From positions 1 to 64,000 of the forward strand of contig CBDDBX010000009.1 of the NCBI GenBank assembly GCA_965225955.1: a DNA stretch of 64,000 nt, in the 5' to 3' direction. The notes under the pieces are model-generated. The model was not told the DNA's origin and made no database searches. It saw nothing but the letters and a program-made list of their open reading frames with translations. The number at the start of each line of letters is the position of its first letter. Within the stretch, counting starts at the first letter, position 1. Both the position numbers and the translations under genes were made by a program. The DNA is from CBDDBX01 sp965225955. GTDB lineage: Bacteria > Acidobacteriota > Aminicenantia > UBA2199. Below are positions 18,045 to 26,903 of this stretch, piece by piece.

Positions 18045-19648
18045 GAAGTGATGTATTAAAGAAAGGAATAAACCGGGCCCCCCACAGGGCCCTTCTTAAA
18101 GCTCTGGGGCTTAAAGACGAAGAGATTGAGCGACCTCTTATTGGTATAGCCTGTCCGGCAAATGAGATTGTGCCGGGACATATGCACCTGAACGATATAA
18201 GTGAGGCTGTTAAAGAAGGAATCAGAGCTGCAGGTGGTACACCTATGCAGTTTGGAACTATAGCTATTTGTGATGGTTTGGCAATGGGACATGAAGGAAT
18301 GAGATTCTCCCTCCCTTCAAGAGATCTTATTGCGGATTCAGTGGAATTGACTGCCAGAGCCACTCCTTTTGACGGTATGGTTATGATTGGGGGATGTGAC
18401 AAAATATCTCCCGGAATGATGATGGCAATGGGACGACTGAATCTGCCTTCAGCATTTGTGAGCAGTGGCCCAATGGATTCCGGCGAGTTCCGTGGTGAGA
18501 AGGTTGATCTGGTTTCAGTTTTTGAAGGAGTTGGAAAGGTTGGTAAAGACGGATTTACAGAAGAGGATCTTAGAGAGCTGGAAGATTGTGCCTGCCCTGG
18601 TCCTGGTTCCTGTGCCGGTATGTTTACTGCAAACTCCATGAACTGTCTCAGTGAAGCCCTTGGCTTATCTCTGAAGGGTAATGGAACTGCTCCTGCCCTT
18701 AGTGAGGAGCGCAGGAATCTTGCTATGGAAACCGGAATGAAAGTTGTTCAGATGGTAAATGATGTGGTCAATATAAGAGAGATGGTCAGGGAGAAGGCTT
18801 TCTATAATGCTGTCGCAGTAGATCTTGCAATGGGGGGATCTACTAATACTGTTCTCCATCTTCCGGCTATTGCTGAAAGTTTTGGTTATGAACTGGGGCT
18901 CTCTGTATTTGATGATATGAGTCGTAAAGTTCCAAATATCTGCCGTCTCTCTCCTATGGGGAATAACAGGATGGAAGACCTTCACAGAGCCGGAGGCATA
19001 TATGGGATTATGGGACGTCTCTATGAAGCGGGAATACTGGATGGCTCTGTTATGCATGTAGCAGGAAGTAATACAAGAAATCTGCTCAGATACTGCAAAG
19101 TTTCTGATGATAGTGTTGTTAAACCTTTTGCTGAGCCTTATGTCTCAGAAGGGGGCGTTGGTATTTTCTATGGAAACCTCGCTGAAGGAGGAGCTGTAGC
19201 AAAAATTGCAGGAGTTCCTGATGAGATGAGAATGCATACAGGGCCTGCAAGAGTTTTTAATGACGGAGATGTTGCTGCTGAGGCAATTTTAGAGGGGCGT
19301 ATAGTTGAGGGTGATGTTGTTGTTATAAGATATGAGGGTGTTGCAGGAGGTCCCGGGATGAGAGAAATGCTGGCTCCAACAGCAGCTCTTGTGGGAGCGG
19401 GATTGGGAAAAAGCGTTGCTCTTGTAACTGATGGAAGATTTTCCGGTGGTTCAGCAGGTTGTGCAATTGGTCATGTTACACCTGAAGCAGAAGATGGAGG
19501 AAATATTGCTCTTGTTGAAGAGGGTGACAAAATAAGGATAGATGTTGAGGAGAGAGTTCTTGAATTACTTGTTGAGCAGGGAGAACTTAATCGGAGGCGT
19601 CGTAGTTTTAATGATTATCTGAACGGGAGAGAGGCTCATGGACAGTGA
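18041..19648 (+). CDS. ilvD: Dihydroxy-acid dehydratase
   Basis: 535 residues. It dehydrates 2,3-dihydroxyisovalerate and 2,3-dihydroxy-3-methylvalerate to the 2-oxo acids and holds an iron-sulfur cluster. The cluster cysteines are visible in GGCDKISPGMMMAMGRLNLPS (about residue 125) and CPGPGSCAGMFTANSMNCL (about residue 187); the C-terminal block LVTDGRFSGGSAGCAIGHVTPEA is also diagnostic. Length is slightly shorter than the usual 550-560 residues, mostly at the C-terminus. Translation is coupled to ilvC through an ATGA overlap, and its end overlaps the ilvA start by 11 bases. Confidence 0.95.
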   Translation: MRSDVLKKGINRAPHRALLKALGLKDEEIERPLIGIACPANEIVPGHMHLNDISEAVKEGIRAAGGTPMQFGTIAICDGLAMGHEGMRFSLPSRDLIADSVELTARATPFDGMVMIGGCDKISPGMMMAMGRLNLPSAFVSSGPMDSGEFRGEKVDLVSVFEGVGKVGKDGFTEEDLRELEDCACPGPGSCAGMFTANSMNCLSEALGLSLKGNGTAPALSEERRNLAMETGMKVVQMVNDVVNIREMVREKAFYNAVAVDLAMGGSTNTVLHLPAIAESFGYELGLSVFDDMSRKVPNICRLSPMGNNRMEDLHRAGGIYGIMGRLYEAGILDGSVMHVAGSNTRNLLRYCKVSDDSVVKPFAEPYVSEGGVGIFYGNLAEGGAVAKIAGVPDEMRMHTGPARVFNDGDVAAEAILEGRIVEGDVVVIRYEGVAGGPGMREMLAPTAALVGAGLGKSVALVTDGRFSGGSAGCAIGHVTPEAEDGGNIALVEEGDKIRIDVEERVLELLVEQGELNRRRRSFNDYLNGREAHGQ

Positions 19649-20900
19649 GGTCAGGTACTATCCGTCAATGGATCGGATTGAGGCGGCTATGGACCGCCTC
19701 AGGCCTCTGGTCAGAAGGACTCCTCTGGAATACAGCCACAATCTGAGTGAAAAATATGGTGCAGAGGTGTGGCTTAAAAGAGAGGACATGCAGATTGTAA
19801 GGTCTTATAAAATGCGGGGAGCTTACAACAGAATTGCCACTCTTGATGCAGATAGTCTGACCAGTGGAATTGTGTGTGCCAGTGCAGGAAATCATGCTCA
19901 GGGAGTAGCCTGGTCCTGTAGCAGACTCAACTGCTATGGGAAAATTTTCATGCCTGTTACAACTCCAAAACAGAAGATCAGACAGGTAGAGATGTTTGGT
20001 GGTGAGTTCATAGAAATCGTACTTACAGGAGACACTTTTGATGGTGCCAATGCAGCAGCTGTTGAGGAGGCAGAGTTGAAAGGAATGGCTTTTATCCATC
20101 CCTTTGATGATCCCGGGATAATTGAGGGGCAGGCAACAGTCGGTATAGAGATCCTTGAGGATAGTGAGGAGGATTTTGATATTATATTTCTGCCTGTAGG
20201 AGGAGGGGGACTGGCTTCAGGTACAGGCTCTGTTTTTAAAGCCCTATCTCCCAAAACATCTATTGTGGGGGTTGAACCTTCGGGAGCAGCTTCAATGAAA
20301 ACATCTCTCGAAAAAGGAGAGAATACATCTCTTGCAATTATTGACCGCTTTGTAGATGGTGCAGCTGTTAAGAGAGTGGGGGATTATACTTTTTCAATCT
20401 GTCAGAAAGTACTGGACGATATGGTGGTTCTGCCTGAAGGGCTTATCTGTTCTACAATTCTGAGTCTATATAACCAGGATGCGATTATTGCTGAGCCTGC
20501 AGGAGCAATGTCTGTTGCAGCTCTGGAACTTAACAGGCATAAAATAAGGGGGAAACGGGTTGTCTGTGTTATAAGCGGAAGTAATAATGATATTACCCGG
20601 ACAGATGAGATCAGAGAGCGATCCCTTCTCTATGAGGGAATCAAGCACTATTTCATTGTAAGGTTTCCACAGAGAGCCGGGGCTTTGCGCGAGTTTGTTA
20701 ATAAGGTACTTGGACCTGATGATGATATTACCCGTTTTGAATATTACAAGAAAAACAGTCGTGAGAAGGGGCCCGCACTTATTGGAATAGAACTTAGCCA
20801 GCCCGGGGACCTCTCTTCTCTTCAGCAGAGAATGAGGGAGTATAATTTTGGCGGTGAATATATAAACAATAAACCTGATTTTTTTAACTTTATTATCTGA
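19638..20900 (+). CDS. ilvA: Threonine dehydratase, biosynthetic, with ACT-like tail
   Basis: 420 residues: a PLP fold-type II catalytic domain to about residue 320 and one ACT-like regulatory domain at the end, the B. subtilis-type layout. It makes 2-oxobutyrate from threonine, the isoleucine-specific entry step. The PLP lysine is in VRSYKMRGAYN near residue 55; ASAGNHAQGVAW and the glycine loop LPVGGGGLASG bind the substrate and the phosphate. The C-terminal block RFPQRAGALREFVNKVLGPDDDITRFEY is the ACT-like start where isoleucine or valine would act. As last gene of the operon it ties isoleucine supply to the attenuator. A separate dehydratase lacking this domain lies at 48728-49681. Confidence 0.93.
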   Translation: MDSEVRYYPSMDRIEAAMDRLRPLVRRTPLEYSHNLSEKYGAEVWLKREDMQIVRSYKMRGAYNRIATLDADSLTSGIVCASAGNHAQGVAWSCSRLNCYGKIFMPVTTPKQKIRQVEMFGGEFIEIVLTGDTFDGANAAAVEEAELKGMAFIHPFDDPGIIEGQATVGIEILEDSEEDFDIIFLPVGGGGLASGTGSVFKALSPKTSIVGVEPSGAASMKTSLEKGENTSLAIIDRFVDGAAVKRVGDYTFSICQKVLDDMVVLPEGLICSTILSLYNQDAIIAEPAGAMSVAALELNRHKIRGKRVVCVISGSNNDITRTDEIRERSLLYEGIKHYFIVRFPQRAGALREFVNKVLGPDDDITRFEYYKKNSREKGPALIGIELSQPGDLSSLQQRMREYNFGGEYINNKPDFFNFII

Positions 20901-21043
20901 ACTAAAATATTAGAGTTCCTTAATGCCCATTTGTGATTTAAAAAGGTTATCATTAAATTGGTAGAAATTTTTTTTATTTTAACGCAACCCTTTTTAATCT
21001 GATCCGGTTTCTCTCATATTGGAAACGATGAAGAGCTGAATTT

Positions 21044-21619
21044 ATGAAGAACTTAGACGACAACAGACTGATGGCAATGGTAATCAGGAAAGACCCCAGA
21101 GCTTTCAGAATTATATATGAGAGGTATGAAGTGAGGATATTTAACTTTATTTATCGCAGTACCGGAAGCAGGGAACTTGCTCAGGAACTACTTCAGGAAA
21201 CCTTTGTAAAAGTCTGGAAGTCAGCTGAGATGTTCAGTCAGCAGAAGGGCCGTTTTAAAGGCTGGCTCTATACTGTGGCTCTGAATCTTACCCGATCAGA
21301 GATGTCTAAAAAAGAGTACTCCTGCCGTTATAGTGAAATTGATGATAACTATTCCGGTGATGAAGATATGAGAGTGATTGAGCCCCACTCAGAACTTGAG
21401 AAGGAAGAGATGAAACTGAAGGTTATGAGAGCTCTTAAAGAGCTTCCACCTTTCCAGCGTGAAGTTGTAGTAATGAAGCTGTTTGAACATCTTAAGTTCC
21501 GCGAAATTGCAGAAATCACCGAGACTCCGGTAGGAACTCTTAAAGCCCGTTTCCACAGAGCTGTGGAGACTTTGAAATCCCATTTTGAGGAAGGGGAGGT
21601 AGCAGATTATGTGTCATGA
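21044..21619 (+). CDS. ECF-type RNA polymerase sigma factor
   Basis: 191 residues. Region 2 is seen at residues 20-85 (FRIIYERYEVRIFNFIYRSTGSRELAQELLQETFVKVWK, then GRFKGWLYTVALNLTRSEM) and region 4 near residues 130-180 (ALKELPPFQREVVVMKLFEHLKFREIAEITETPVGTLKARFHRAVETL, helix-turn-helix). There is no sigma-1 or sigma-3 region, so it belongs to the extracytoplasmic-function group. Its last 11 bases overlap the anti-sigma gene, which fits translational coupling. The upstream gap has a GCAACC box near 20983 that could be an ECF -35 for autoregulation; I cannot prove this. Confidence 0.88.
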   Translation: MKNLDDNRLMAMVIRKDPRAFRIIYERYEVRIFNFIYRSTGSRELAQELLQETFVKVWKSAEMFSQQKGRFKGWLYTVALNLTRSEMSKKEYSCRYSEIDDNYSGDEDMRVIEPHSELEKEEMKLKVMRALKELPPFQREVVVMKLFEHLKFREIAEITETPVGTLKARFHRAVETLKSHFEEGEVADYVS

Positions 21620-22130
21620 CAATAAAAACAGACTTGTTGATCTTCATTTCAGAGAAGATTCAGGATTAAGATTGAGAAAAACAGCTAAGCACGTAAGTAG
21701 TTGCGACAGCTGCAATGATTACCTGAAAAGTCTTATTGAAACTGAAGAAATCGTGAAAAGCTGGGAAGATGAGACTCCCATGGAAAACAGTTTTGCAATG
21801 ATAATGGCAGAGATACCAGATGAGAAACCGGAAAAATCTCCGGTTATTTCAGAAAAAATAACTCTTAAACAGGCTGTTTCATGGGTAAGTTTTTCACTGA
21901 CTATAGTCTTTTCACTGGTTTTTGCATTTCACAAAAAACTTACTCTGCTCCCTTTCTGGAAAGATATTGAGCATTTAAAAGTAATTGAGATGCTGGGTAG
22001 TTTCGGGGTATCACTTGTTCTTCTTCTCTTACTTGGAGGACTGGTGGTAATGTCTCTGGCTCCTGTAATATTTTTTGAAAGCAGGAGACCGGGGTTCTAT
22101 GTTAAGAAAAAGTTAGGAGGAGCGCTATGA
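21609..22130 (+). CDS. Membrane anti-sigma factor with zinc-finger-like N-terminus
   Basis: 173 residues. Near residue 28-35 the stretch HVSSCDSCNDYL gives the His-x3-Cys-x2-Cys pattern of zinc-type anti-sigma domains (zf-HC2/ZAS). Two hydrophobic helices follow at about residues 88-108 and 128-155, placing the C-terminus back in the cytoplasm. Such proteins hold the cognate ECF sigma factor at the membrane until a signal arrives. The gene starts inside the end of the sigma gene and its stop overlaps the next start by four bases, so all three are one translationally coupled unit. Function inferred from layout and motif. Confidence 0.75.
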   Translation: MCHDNKNRLVDLHFREDSGLRLRKTAKHVSSCDSCNDYLKSLIETEEIVKSWEDETPMENSFAMIMAEIPDEKPEKSPVISEKITLKQAVSWVSFSLTIVFSLVFAFHKKLTLLPFWKDIEHLKVIEMLGSFGVSLVLLLLLGGLVVMSLAPVIFFESRRPGFYVKKKLGGAL

Positions 22131-23194
22131 GCAAAAAAAGATTAATACAGAGGCTGATACTTGGTGCGGTATCAATGCTTATTCTGTCGGTAACTATGAC
22201 TATAATTCAGCAGTATGAAGAGGTGGATTTCAGGGAGGAGAGAATTGAACGCCTCAATATTCATATGAATAAGATTACAGATGAGAATCTTAAGTATCTT
22301 CAGGGTATAAAAAAAGATATAAAAGATCTCAGTATAAGCCCGGCACTTCTGGAAAGAGTTGCTCTGGATCTTGAAAGAAGGAAATTAAAATCCATTGCAG
22401 TTGTCTGGGTTAGTGATAAAGATGGCAAATTTGTTGTAGGTGTGCCGGAAGAGAAATTCACAAAACTTAATAAGGTGTATGACAAATATAGAGACCTCAT
22501 TGAGAATAAAGGCTATTTTGTAGATAGAAATGACTATCTGGGGAAAGTTGCTGCCAAAGTAAATGAGAGAAGCCTGAGGCGTGCGGTTTTTGGTAATAGT
22601 GATGCTCTGGATCTAAGTGATAATCTTTCAGATATTATTTCCCAGGATCACAGATCTTACTACTATTTTGCCTCGTGGATCTCTTCTATTTCAGTTCAGC
22701 TTTATGATGCTGAGAAGAATCCCATTGGTAAACTCCATATTGCTGTAAACGACTCTGCAAATAGTGATATGTACAGAAGGCATGCCAGAGAGAGTGAATC
22801 ATTCCTTATGGGCTATATGTTTCCTTTCTTTAATGTAACAGCAATACTATCCCTGATCTTTACATGGCTGCTTCTTCCGGCTTTCGTATATGTTGATGCA
22901 ACATCAAGAGGTATGCGGAATGTGCTGGCAGTAGTTCTGCTTACAGGAATCTCTTTTGTAATCGGTTTTACAATATATATGATAGTGAGACCTTCAAGAG
23001 GTGGAAGCCTGAACTGTCCTGCCTGTGATAAAGAACTTGATGGCACTCACTCTTTCTGCCCGTATTGTGGTCACGATCTGTCAGGGGACTTCTGTCCTGA
23101 TTGTCAGTACCCTATTGAAAAGGGCTGGGAGTTCTGTCCTGGATGCCGAGGCAAACTTGGACATAGTGCAGTAGAAGAGAGTAGTGAAGAGTAG
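22127..23194 (+). CDS. Membrane protein with extracytoplasmic sensor-like region and double zinc ribbon
   Basis: 355 residues. One N-terminal helix (about residues 8-26), an extracytoplasmic part of about 200 residues resembling a Cache-type sensor (SIAVVWVSDKDGKFVVGVPEEKF), two membrane helices at about 230-282, then a cytoplasmic tail with four Cys-x2-Cys pairs: CPAC, CPYC, CPDC and CPGC. The pairs make two zinc ribbons of the type in zinc-ribbon membrane proteins. Third gene of the ECF sigma/anti-sigma operon. A plausible role is to sense an external condition and pass it to the anti-sigma factor through the zinc ribbons; this is inference. I know no named family for the complete architecture. 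Confidence 0.6.
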   Translation: MSKKRLIQRLILGAVSMLILSVTMTIIQQYEEVDFREERIERLNIHMNKITDENLKYLQGIKKDIKDLSISPALLERVALDLERRKLKSIAVVWVSDKDGKFVVGVPEEKFTKLNKVYDKYRDLIENKGYFVDRNDYLGKVAAKVNERSLRRAVFGNSDALDLSDNLSDIISQDHRSYYYFASWISSISVQLYDAEKNPIGKLHIAVNDSANSDMYRRHARESESFLMGYMFPFFNVTAILSLIFTWLLLPAFVYVDATSRGMRNVLAVVLLTGISFVIGFTIYMIVRPSRGGSLNCPACDKELDGTHSFCPYCGHDLSGDFCPDCQYPIEKGWEFCPGCRGKLGHSAVEESSEE

Positions 23195-23217
23195 TTACCA
23201 CAATTATAGATAAATAA

Positions 23218-23241
23218 CCGGCACTCATTCAGGAGTGCCGG
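23218..23241 (+). terminator. Hairpin after the ECF sigma operon
   Basis: A 9-bp G+C-rich stem (23218-23226 with 23233-23241) and six-base loop begins 23 bases after the zinc-ribbon gene stop. The following bases are only weakly T-rich, so efficiency is uncertain. Confidence 0.55.
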
Positions 23242-23394
23242 ATCATATCTGAAACTGCTTTGAAATGTAATTTTCAAACAATTAATTTTTGTATAATTTA
23301 TAATCAAATTTCTCCAGTCATTTTTTGAATTACTTGAATATTTTCACCCATAATGTTACTTAATTAAGGTCTTGATCTTAAATAAGCAGGTATT

Positions 23395-25602
23395 ATGAAT
23401 AGTAAAAAATATGGAATGTTTCAGGCGGTTTTCACTCCGTCAATTCTGACAATTCTTGGTGTTATAATGTACCAGCGTCTGGGCTGGGTGGTTGGTCATG
23501 CAGGACTGGGAATGGCAATTCTCATTATCCTTCTGGCTCATGTTATATCAATAACCACAGGTTTATCAATTGCCTCTATAGCTACAAACAGAACAACCGG
23601 AGCCGGAGGTAACTACTACATAATAAGCAGGTCCCTTGGACTCTCAATAGGCGGTGCAATCGGTATTGCTTTCTACTTCTCCCTTGCAATAAGTATAGCT
23701 CTCTATCTAATAGGTTTTGCCGAAAGTTTTAATGATATTCTCGGGTTGGGGTCTGATATATGGAATGTTCGTATAACAGCACTGGTTGCCCTTGTGGTTC
23801 TTACAATTATTACATATATAAGTACATCTTTTGCTCTTAAAACCCAGTATGTGATTCTTGTGGCAATAGTTCTGTCTATAATTTCACTATTTATGGGAAC
23901 ACCTACAACCCAGGTTTCAGCAGAAGCAGTGCCGGTACAGGATCCAGGGCACTCTTTTGAATTTCTTTTTGCTATTTTCTTTCCTGCTGTTACAGGTTTT
24001 ACAGCAGGTGTAAATATGAGTGGAGATCTTAAAGATCCACGAAAATCGATACCTCTGGGAACAATACTGGCTATTGTTGCAGGTATGATTGTATATGTTT
24101 CTCTTGCTATATTCTTTGCAACGAAAATCGGAGTAAATGAGCTGATAAATGACAGAATGTTGTGGGCCAATATAGCACGCTGGCCTGAACTGGTTGCAGC
24201 AGGAGTATGGGGGGCAACAGCCTCTTCAGCTCTGGGTTGTATTCTTGGGGGCCCCAGAACACTTCAGGCTCTTGCAAAAGATGGTGTAGTACCACGAATT
24301 TTTGAAAAAGGCAGAGGAGAGATGAATGAGCCAACTTATTCACTCTTTTTTACTGTAGCTATTGCTGCAGTGGCAATTGTTGTAGGGGATCTGAACTTTC
24401 TGGCCCGGATATTATCAATGGCATTCCTAACAGTTTACGGGACAATTTCACTATCATATGCTCTTGAAAAGTGGACAAACAATCCGGCTTTCAGACCAAC
24501 CTTTAAAGTCTCCCATCTCTATGGTTTCATTGGAGCAGTTGTTGCGTTCCTCCTTATGTTTAAACTGGATACTCTTGCAATGGTAGCAGCTCTGATTATT
24601 ATGTTCATTATTTTTGCGATGCTCAGAAAAAGACGGCTGAAGAGTAGTTCAGGTGATGCCTGGGGAGGTGTCTGGAGTGCATTGGTAAGAACAGGACTTT
24701 TGAAACTCAAAGTCAGCGACAGTAACGGCAGAAACTGGCGTCCCAACATGGTTATTATGGGGGGAATTCCAACAGAAAGGGGTTATATGATCGATTTCGC
24801 GGAGTGGATTGTTCAGGATAGCGGGATAATTACATATTTCTTCCTTATTCAGGGGAAAATTCGCGATAATCTGGGTGAAAGAAAGCAACTGGTAGGCAGA
24901 ATGAAGGACTATATGTCAGATAATCATCCTGAAATGTTTACAAGGGTTGATGTATGTGATGATCTCTATAAAGGAATAACTACTGTTGCCCAGTCATATG
25001 GTCTGGCTGAAATGGAATCCAATACAGTACTCCTTGGATGGCCCAAAAACTCTGAAAACCAGAAAGGTTTTCTGGAAATGTTCCTTGATATGGTACATCT
25101 GGAAAAGAATATACTCTTTCTTGATTACGACCCTGTTAAAGGTTATGGTAACCACTCAACCATCGACGTATGGTGGGGGGGGCTTGATAAAAACGGTTCT
25201 CTCATGCTTATACTTGCAGGACTTATCTCAGCAAGTGATAAGTGGAACAAATCCAAAGTAAGAGTTCTAATGATTGTTGATAAGAAATATAAAGAAGAGA
25301 GAGTTTCAAAAAAACTTGAGAAAATTCTTGATAAATCCCATATAAACGCAGAACAGAAAATAATCTGCACAGAGGGGCTGAAAGACAGCATCCCTTCAGT
25401 AATTCAGGATGTATCTGAAAATACTGACCTGGTTATCATGGGGATGAGACATCCCAAAAATGAGAGTGTTGATCTCTTTACAGAAGTCAGTGGAAGAACC
25501 AGAGCTTTAGGATCAGTTCTTCATGTATCAGCATCCAAAGCACTTGACGCAGAAGAGATACTCTTTGTAGGAGATGAAGTAGCTCTCTCTGAAAATGAGT
25601 AA
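23395..25602 (+). CDS. SLC12-like cation-chloride cotransporter family permease
   Basis: 735 residues. About twelve helices fill residues 1-420, starting with the signature VFTPSILTILGVIMYQRLGWVVG, the same block found at the start of animal NKCC/KCC proteins (SLC12), and TGAGGNYYIISRSLG and FFPAVTGFTAGVNMSGDLKDP. The remaining 310 residues are a soluble C-terminal domain with LLGWPKNSENQKGFLEMF and VIMGMRHPKNESVD, also SLC12-like. The family couples Na+, K+ and Cl- movement in animals; bacterial substrates are mostly unproven, so the ion or amino acid moved here is unknown. It follows the sigma operon after a terminator-like hairpin and is followed 9 bases later by a small inverted-repeat element. 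Confidence 0.8.
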   Translation: MNSKKYGMFQAVFTPSILTILGVIMYQRLGWVVGHAGLGMAILIILLAHVISITTGLSIASIATNRTTGAGGNYYIISRSLGLSIGGAIGIAFYFSLAISIALYLIGFAESFNDILGLGSDIWNVRITALVALVVLTIITYISTSFALKTQYVILVAIVLSIISLFMGTPTTQVSAEAVPVQDPGHSFEFLFAIFFPAVTGFTAGVNMSGDLKDPRKSIPLGTILAIVAGMIVYVSLAIFFATKIGVNELINDRMLWANIARWPELVAAGVWGATASSALGCILGGPRTLQALAKDGVVPRIFEKGRGEMNEPTYSLFFTVAIAAVAIVVGDLNFLARILSMAFLTVYGTISLSYALEKWTNNPAFRPTFKVSHLYGFIGAVVAFLLMFKLDTLAMVAALIIMFIIFAMLRKRRLKSSSGDAWGGVWSALVRTGLLKLKVSDSNGRNWRPNMVIMGGIPTERGYMIDFAEWIVQDSGIITYFFLIQGKIRDNLGERKQLVGRMKDYMSDNHPEMFTRVDVCDDLYKGITTVAQSYGLAEMESNTVLLGWPKNSENQKGFLEMFLDMVHLEKNILFLDYDPVKGYGNHSTIDVWWGGLDKNGSLMLILAGLISASDKWNKSKVRVLMIVDKKYKEERVSKKLEKILDKSHINAEQKIICTEGLKDSIPSVIQDVSENTDLVIMGMRHPKNESVDLFTEVSGRTRALGSVLHVSASKALDAEEILFVGDEVALSENE

Positions 25603-25611
25603 ATTTAATTG

Positions 25612-25751
25612 GGGGACGGTACCTAAAAATATATAAAATTTGCCTTTTGTCGGGTGAATTTTATGTTTTAAATCATGTTTGTATTTCGTAAATCCTTATA
25701 AACAGGGGATTTGTGCAGGAAAAAAATTATATATTTTTAGGTACCGTCCCC
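25612..25751. mobile_element. 140-bp inverted-repeat element, same ends as the one at 14069
   Basis: Bases 25612-25636 and 25727-25751 are exact reverse complements over 25 bases, beginning GGGGACGGTACCT. These 25 bases are the same as the outer bases of the element at 14069-14405; the inside is shorter and shows no similarity to it by eye. It has no gene. It starts nine bases after the SLC12 stop, so as RNA it would fold into one long hairpin and could also end transcription from either side. Confidence 0.75.
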
Positions 25752-25760
25752 GATGCCTGA

Positions 25761-25787
25761 TTGAAAAAAAAATAGTTTGGTTATAAT
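25761..25787 (+). promoter_or_regulatory. Candidate promoter of the folate operon
   Basis: TATAAT at 25782-25787 is a perfect -10; TTGAAA at 25761-25766 gives a five-of-six -35 with a rather short 15-base spacer. A second -10-like TATGAT lies at 25791. It sits between the inverted-repeat element and the first folate gene. Confidence 0.45.
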
Positions 25788-25807
25788 CTGTATGATTGGT
25801 GTGATTT

Positions 25808-26548
25808 ATGGATATTAAAGATATGAATGTGATGATAACCGGGGCGGGGCGGAGAATTGGAAGAGCACTGGCGGAAGCTTTTGCTGACAGAGGGGCAGGT
25901 CTTATTCTTCACTGTAACAGTTCGGAGGGTGAACTTTTTGAGTTGCAGGACTCTTTTGATCGGAAAGGGGTGAAGAGTTATGTTTTTAAGCACGATTTTT
26001 CTGATACTGCGGGAATTCCCGGTTTTGTTAAAAAAATAAGGGAAAAGGCTGGTAATATAGATCTTCTTATTAATTCTGCGTCGGTTTTTCCTGAGGATAA
26101 TTTTATGGATGCTGATGAGGCATCAATGATTATGAATATGAAGGTTAACTCTTTTGCTCCTATGTTTCTCTGTCGTGAGATTGTCAGGGGTCAGGATGAG
26201 GGTGCTTTTATTAATATTCTTGACACAAAGATTGTGGAGTACGATGCTGATCATTTTTCTTACCATCTCAGTAAGAGGAATCTCTATACTCTGACTCAGA
26301 TAATGGCTCTTGAACTTGCTCCCGGATTCAGGGTAAATGGTATTGCACCGGGGCCGGTTCTGGCTCCTGAGGGTAAAGGTGATGATTATCTTGATATGAG
26401 GCTGAAGGAGACTCCTCTGCAAACTGGAGGAGGTCTTGACAGTCTGATCAGTACAGCTCTGTTTCTTGCTGATAACCGGTTTATTACCGGGCAGGTAATA
26501 TATGTTGATGGTGGTTACCATCTAAAAAGGAGGGTTTATGGAATTTGA
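25808..26548 (+). CDS. Short-chain dehydrogenase, FolM/pteridine-reductase-like
   Basis: 246 residues, complete SDR fold. The nucleotide motif is TGAGRRIGRALAEAFADRG; the Arg-Arg/Arg-Ile-Gly form is typical of pteridine reductases and FolM and favours NADPH. LLINSASVFPEDNF is the family's NSAS variant of NNAG. The catalytic Tyr is in FSYHLSKRNLYTLTQ (Tyr-x3-Lys). The final GQVIYVDGGYHL is also usual. Overlapping folB by 11 bases and heading a pterin operon, it probably reduces dihydropterin/dihydrofolate or dihydromonapterin. Substrate is inferred from sequence type and neighbours. Confidence 0.75.
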   Translation: MDIKDMNVMITGAGRRIGRALAEAFADRGAGLILHCNSSEGELFELQDSFDRKGVKSYVFKHDFSDTAGIPGFVKKIREKAGNIDLLINSASVFPEDNFMDADEASMIMNMKVNSFAPMFLCREIVRGQDEGAFINILDTKIVEYDADHFSYHLSKRNLYTLTQIMALELAPGFRVNGIAPGPVLAPEGKGDDYLDMRLKETPLQTGGGLDSLISTALFLADNRFITGQVIYVDGGYHLKRRVYGI

Positions 26549-26903
26549 CAGGATTTTTATTAAGGATCTAACTGTAAGATGTATTCTGGGTATTAATCAG
26601 GAGGAGCGTGAGAAGAAGCAGGATATTGTTATAAATGTAGTTATCCATGCTGATCTTGGGAAGGCAGGTCTTTCTGATGATCTGGGAGATACTGTTGATT
26701 ATAAGAGTATAAAGAAGGATATTCTGAGAATGGCTGAGTCTTCGAGGTTCTATCTTATTGAGAAACTTGCTCAGGAGATTGCAGATATCTGTCTGGAGAG
26801 ACGGCGGGTAGAGGTTGTTACTGTACATATTGATAAGCCGGGAGCTTTAAGGTTTGCAAAGAGTGCTGCTCTGGAGATAACAAGACGTAGAGAAGATGCA
26901 TAA
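26538..26903 (+). CDS. folB: Dihydroneopterin aldolase
   Basis: 121 residues, the normal length. It begins DRIFIKDLTVRCILGINQEEREKKQDIVINV, the FolB start with the conserved Gly-Ile/Val and Glu residues, followed by DTVDYKSI and FYLIEKLAQEIADICL, which contains the catalytic Lys/Glu region. It cleaves dihydroneopterin to 6-hydroxymethyl-dihydropterin. An AAAAGGAGGG site at about 26524-26533 inside the end of the SDR gene drives it. Its end overlaps folK by eight bases. Confidence 0.9.
   Translation: MEFDRIFIKDLTVRCILGINQEEREKKQDIVINVVIHADLGKAGLSDDLGDTVDYKSIKKDILRMAESSRFYLIEKLAQEIADICLERRRVEVVTVHIDKPGALRFAKSAALEITRRREDA

Noticed and set aside
15483..20648. Long reverse-strand frames inside the ilv genes
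   Set aside because: They are shadows of well-supported forward genes, without ribosome sites or recognisable domains.
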